Source: JAZDJP01 sp043803805 (GTDB lineage: Bacteria; Planctomycetota; JAZDJP01). From it: a stretch of DNA of 7,010 nt. A program made the position numbers and the translations under genes. Location of the stretch: positions 1-7,010 of the forward strand of contig JAZDJP010000128.1 of assembly GCA_043803805.1 (NCBI GenBank), in the 5' to 3' direction. Positions 6,193 to 7,010 of the stretch are shown one piece after another (position 1 is the stretch's first letter; every line of letters begins with the position of its first letter). The notes under the pieces were generated by a model that had not been told where the DNA came from, made no database searches, and saw only the letters and a list, made by a program, of their open reading frames with translations.

Positions 6193-6350
6193 GCGCGACA
6201 TGTTTGAGCGCCGGAGCGGCATGGGCGAGTTTGGCGCGCTTCCGGCCCGACAAGCGCCCGAGGATGAGCGAAGCAGTCGGCGTGTCCGGGGGCGCCTTTT
6301 CTTTTGTCACTTTTCTTTGTGGCGTGACAAAGAAAAGTGAAAAGAATCCC
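6193..6350. repeat. dispersed palindromic element candidate
   Basis: The unit opens with GCGCGACATGTTTGAGCG (6193-6210), runs through about 85 GC-rich bases and ends in a strong pyrimidine/purine hairpin (6299-6346). From memory, the same order, a CGACATGTTTGAGCG block followed by a CTTTTCTTT...AAAGAAAAG palindrome, occurs in many intergenic regions of Proteobacteria and other phyla, often mis-annotated as small proteins. No function is established that I know of. Confidence 0.45.
6299..6346. terminator. long hairpin, possible bidirectional terminator
   Basis: A perfect 14-bp stem, TCACTTTTCTTTGT (6307-6320) with its complement at 6327-6340, closes a GGCGTG loop (6321-6326). Outer tracts TTCTTTT (6299-6305) and AAAAGAA (6340-6346) extend the pairing past a 1- to 2-base bulge, giving about 20 bp. 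It lies between convergent genes, where a bidirectional transcript end is useful. There is no uninterrupted T tract after the stem in either direction, so it is not a textbook intrinsic terminator; transcript stabilisation is an alternative. Confidence 0.5.
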
Positions 6351-6721
6351 GGGTGGCGATTCCCCCAGGACTTGCCCGCAGGCAGGCGCGTCTCGGGTGG
6401 GGGCGTCGCGGGTGGCGACTCGGGGGGTGGCTACCGCGGGACGCCGTGAGGCGTGTTGCGCCAACGGCGCTCACGCGCTCCGCGCTCGCATCCGGCTCGC
6501 TTGTCGCTCCACTGTCGCAGCCCTCCCGCCCTCCCTGGCTCCAGGCCGCGACAGAGGCCCGCGCACGCCGCCCCCCGAGCTGCCATTCCCAAACATCCTC
6601 CATGGCGTCTTGGGTTATATGGGCCTGACGGGCAGGGGCCCGAAATGACAAAACGGAGGCCGCACACATGACCCGTGTACCGTGGCCCGATCATGAAATT
6701 CCGGATGGCGGATTGATTCGA

Positions 6722-6750
6722 CATTCGGAAATCGGAATTCGGCATTTCAT
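6722..6750. repeat. ATTCGGAA-type low-complexity repeat
   Basis: Imperfect iterations of ATTCGGAA, ATCGGAATTCGG and GGCATTT occur in close succession. Similar strings, read as SAIRN/NSDFR-like peptides on the minus strand, recur in intergenic DNA of many environmental bacteria, by recall. It abuts the AACTC tandem repeat. Confidence 0.4.
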
Positions 6751-6753
6751 GCA

Positions 6754-6785
6754 AACTCTCAAACTCATGAACTCCTGAACTCCGC
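6754..6785. repeat. (AACTCNNN)4 tandem repeat
   Basis: AACTC recurs at 6754, 6762, 6770 and 6778 with an exact 8-base period and variable last three bases (TCA-type, ATG, CTG, CGC). On the minus strand it supplies the last codons and the TGA stop of the partial gene at 6765-7010. Confidence 0.65.
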
Positions 6786-7010
6786 CCCACGCATGTCAAC
6801 CCAGATGGGGCTGGTCCATGCCATGCCCGGCCAGGAAAGCGGCTGTTGGGTGACCCGGGCATAGTACATGCACGGGCCCGCCACGACATCCTCGAACGAG
6901 ACCGCCGCGTCCGGGGACTCCGGCCGGGGGAAGACGGAGGCCACCGGCCGGAAGCCGGCGTCCGTCCCGAACCGGTGCCGCAGGATGTCCACCCGGAGCA
7001 GCGTTTCGGT
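6765..7010 (-). CDS. C-terminal part of a possible secreted hydrolase
   Basis: Eighty-one residues are visible, open to the right edge of the window, ending at a TGA (minus strand) at 6765-6767. The stretch MYYARVTQ followed by MAWTSPIWVDM resembles the closing beta-strands of secreted PHP-type or DUF3604-like metallohydrolases, where a YYYVRV.Q...AWSSPIWV pattern is common. Only this terminal part is present, so the catalytic domain cannot be checked and the family call is tentative. Codon use is GC-rich like that of the operon up to the WVDM motif. The final GAEFRSS is encoded by a tandem repeat, so the original stop was probably lost or replaced. The gene converges on the operon. Confidence 0.6.
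   Translation of the reverse strand, partial: TETLLRVDILRHRFGTDAGFRPVASVFPRPESPDAAVSFEDVVAGPCMYYARVTQQPLSWPGMAWTSPIWVDMRGAEFRSS

Larger units (their letters stand above)
6069..6425 (+). repeat. GGTGGCGAyTC direct repeats
   Basis: GGTGGCGACTCGGGG occurs exactly at 6069-6083 and 6411-6425, and a shorter variant GGTGGCGATTC lies at about 6353-6363. The two full copies flank the hairpin element, and both are followed 10-20 bases later by CGGGACGC. This could mark duplicated ends of an inserted element or simply an intergenic repeat family. Confidence 0.45.
6021..6764. other. convergent intergenic region rich in repeats
   Basis: This stretch separates the plus-strand operon from a minus-strand gene. 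Overlapping frames on both strands look like products of high GC rather than genes. It contains three copies of a GGTGGCGAyTC direct repeat, a long hairpin at 6299-6346, a GC-rich stretch at 6440-6560 full of CGCTC/GCTCGC strings, and ATTCGGAA-type repeats from 6722. The lack of any secure gene and the density of repeats suggest stacked dispersed elements. Confidence 0.6.

Noticed and set aside
5933..6310. 125-codon minus-strand frame across the convergent spacer into ino1
   Set aside because: It overlaps the 3' end of ino1 and consists mainly of repeat-derived sequence. It is open because of GC bias, though a conserved long element there was considered.
6204..6449. 81-codon plus-strand frame reading through the hairpin (SFVTFLCGVTKKSEK)
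   Set aside because: Peptides of this type come from translating the palindrome itself and are commonly mis-annotated. The structure explains the sequence better than coding does.
1..7010. CRISPR array, tRNA, rRNA, insertion sequence or prophage genes
   Set aside because: No regularly spaced repeat-spacer series, cloverleaf, rRNA core, transposase, integrase or phage structural protein was found by reading both strands.

Overview
The window reads as a GC-rich chromosomal segment from an uncultured, probably diderm bacterium. A TonB-like protein implies an outer membrane. The mix of a secreted alpha/alpha-toroid protein of a type I associate with Planctomycetota-like genomes and short dispersed intergenic repeats of the 'ATTCGGAA' and 'AACTC' kind points loosely to the PVC group or a neighbouring candidate phylum. 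This placement is inference from gene style; no rRNA or marker gene is present.

Layout: (1) Positions 1-36 may be the last codons of an upstream plus-strand gene. (2) Positions 37-1246 form a long spacer, less GC-rich than the genes, with no secure gene. It holds an 18-bp palindrome, an AT-rich motif, twin mini-hairpins, two diverged copies of what looks like a minus-strand gene start, and a nested inverted repeat just before the first gene. (3) Positions 1247-6020 carry five tightly packed plus-strand genes, probably one operon: a membrane protein with a conserved-looking C-terminal tail, a secreted alpha/alpha-toroid (prenyltransferase/squalene-oxidase repeat) protein, a TonB-family energy transducer, a six-helix membrane protein resembling an ABC-2 permease, and myo-inositol-1-phosphate synthase. 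Gaps are 29 nt, 6 nt (to the upstream start of the TonB gene), a 4-nt ATGA overlap and 18 nt. (4) Positions 6021-6764 are a non-coding stretch between convergent genes, dominated by a strong pyrimidine/purine hairpin and short direct repeats. (5) Positions 6765-7010 hold the C-terminus of a minus-strand gene that runs off the right edge and whose last codons lie in a tandem repeat.

How the genes work together: four of the five operon products are envelope proteins, and the last makes inositol phosphate, the usual precursor of inositol lipids and some solutes. A cell-envelope theme is reasonable, but the exact joint role is not known from sequence. The most unusual signals are the duplicated minus-strand gene start in the left spacer (differences fall almost only at third codon positions), the hairpin element downstream of the inositol gene, and the co-linear TonB/toroid/permease-like/inositol synthase gene order.
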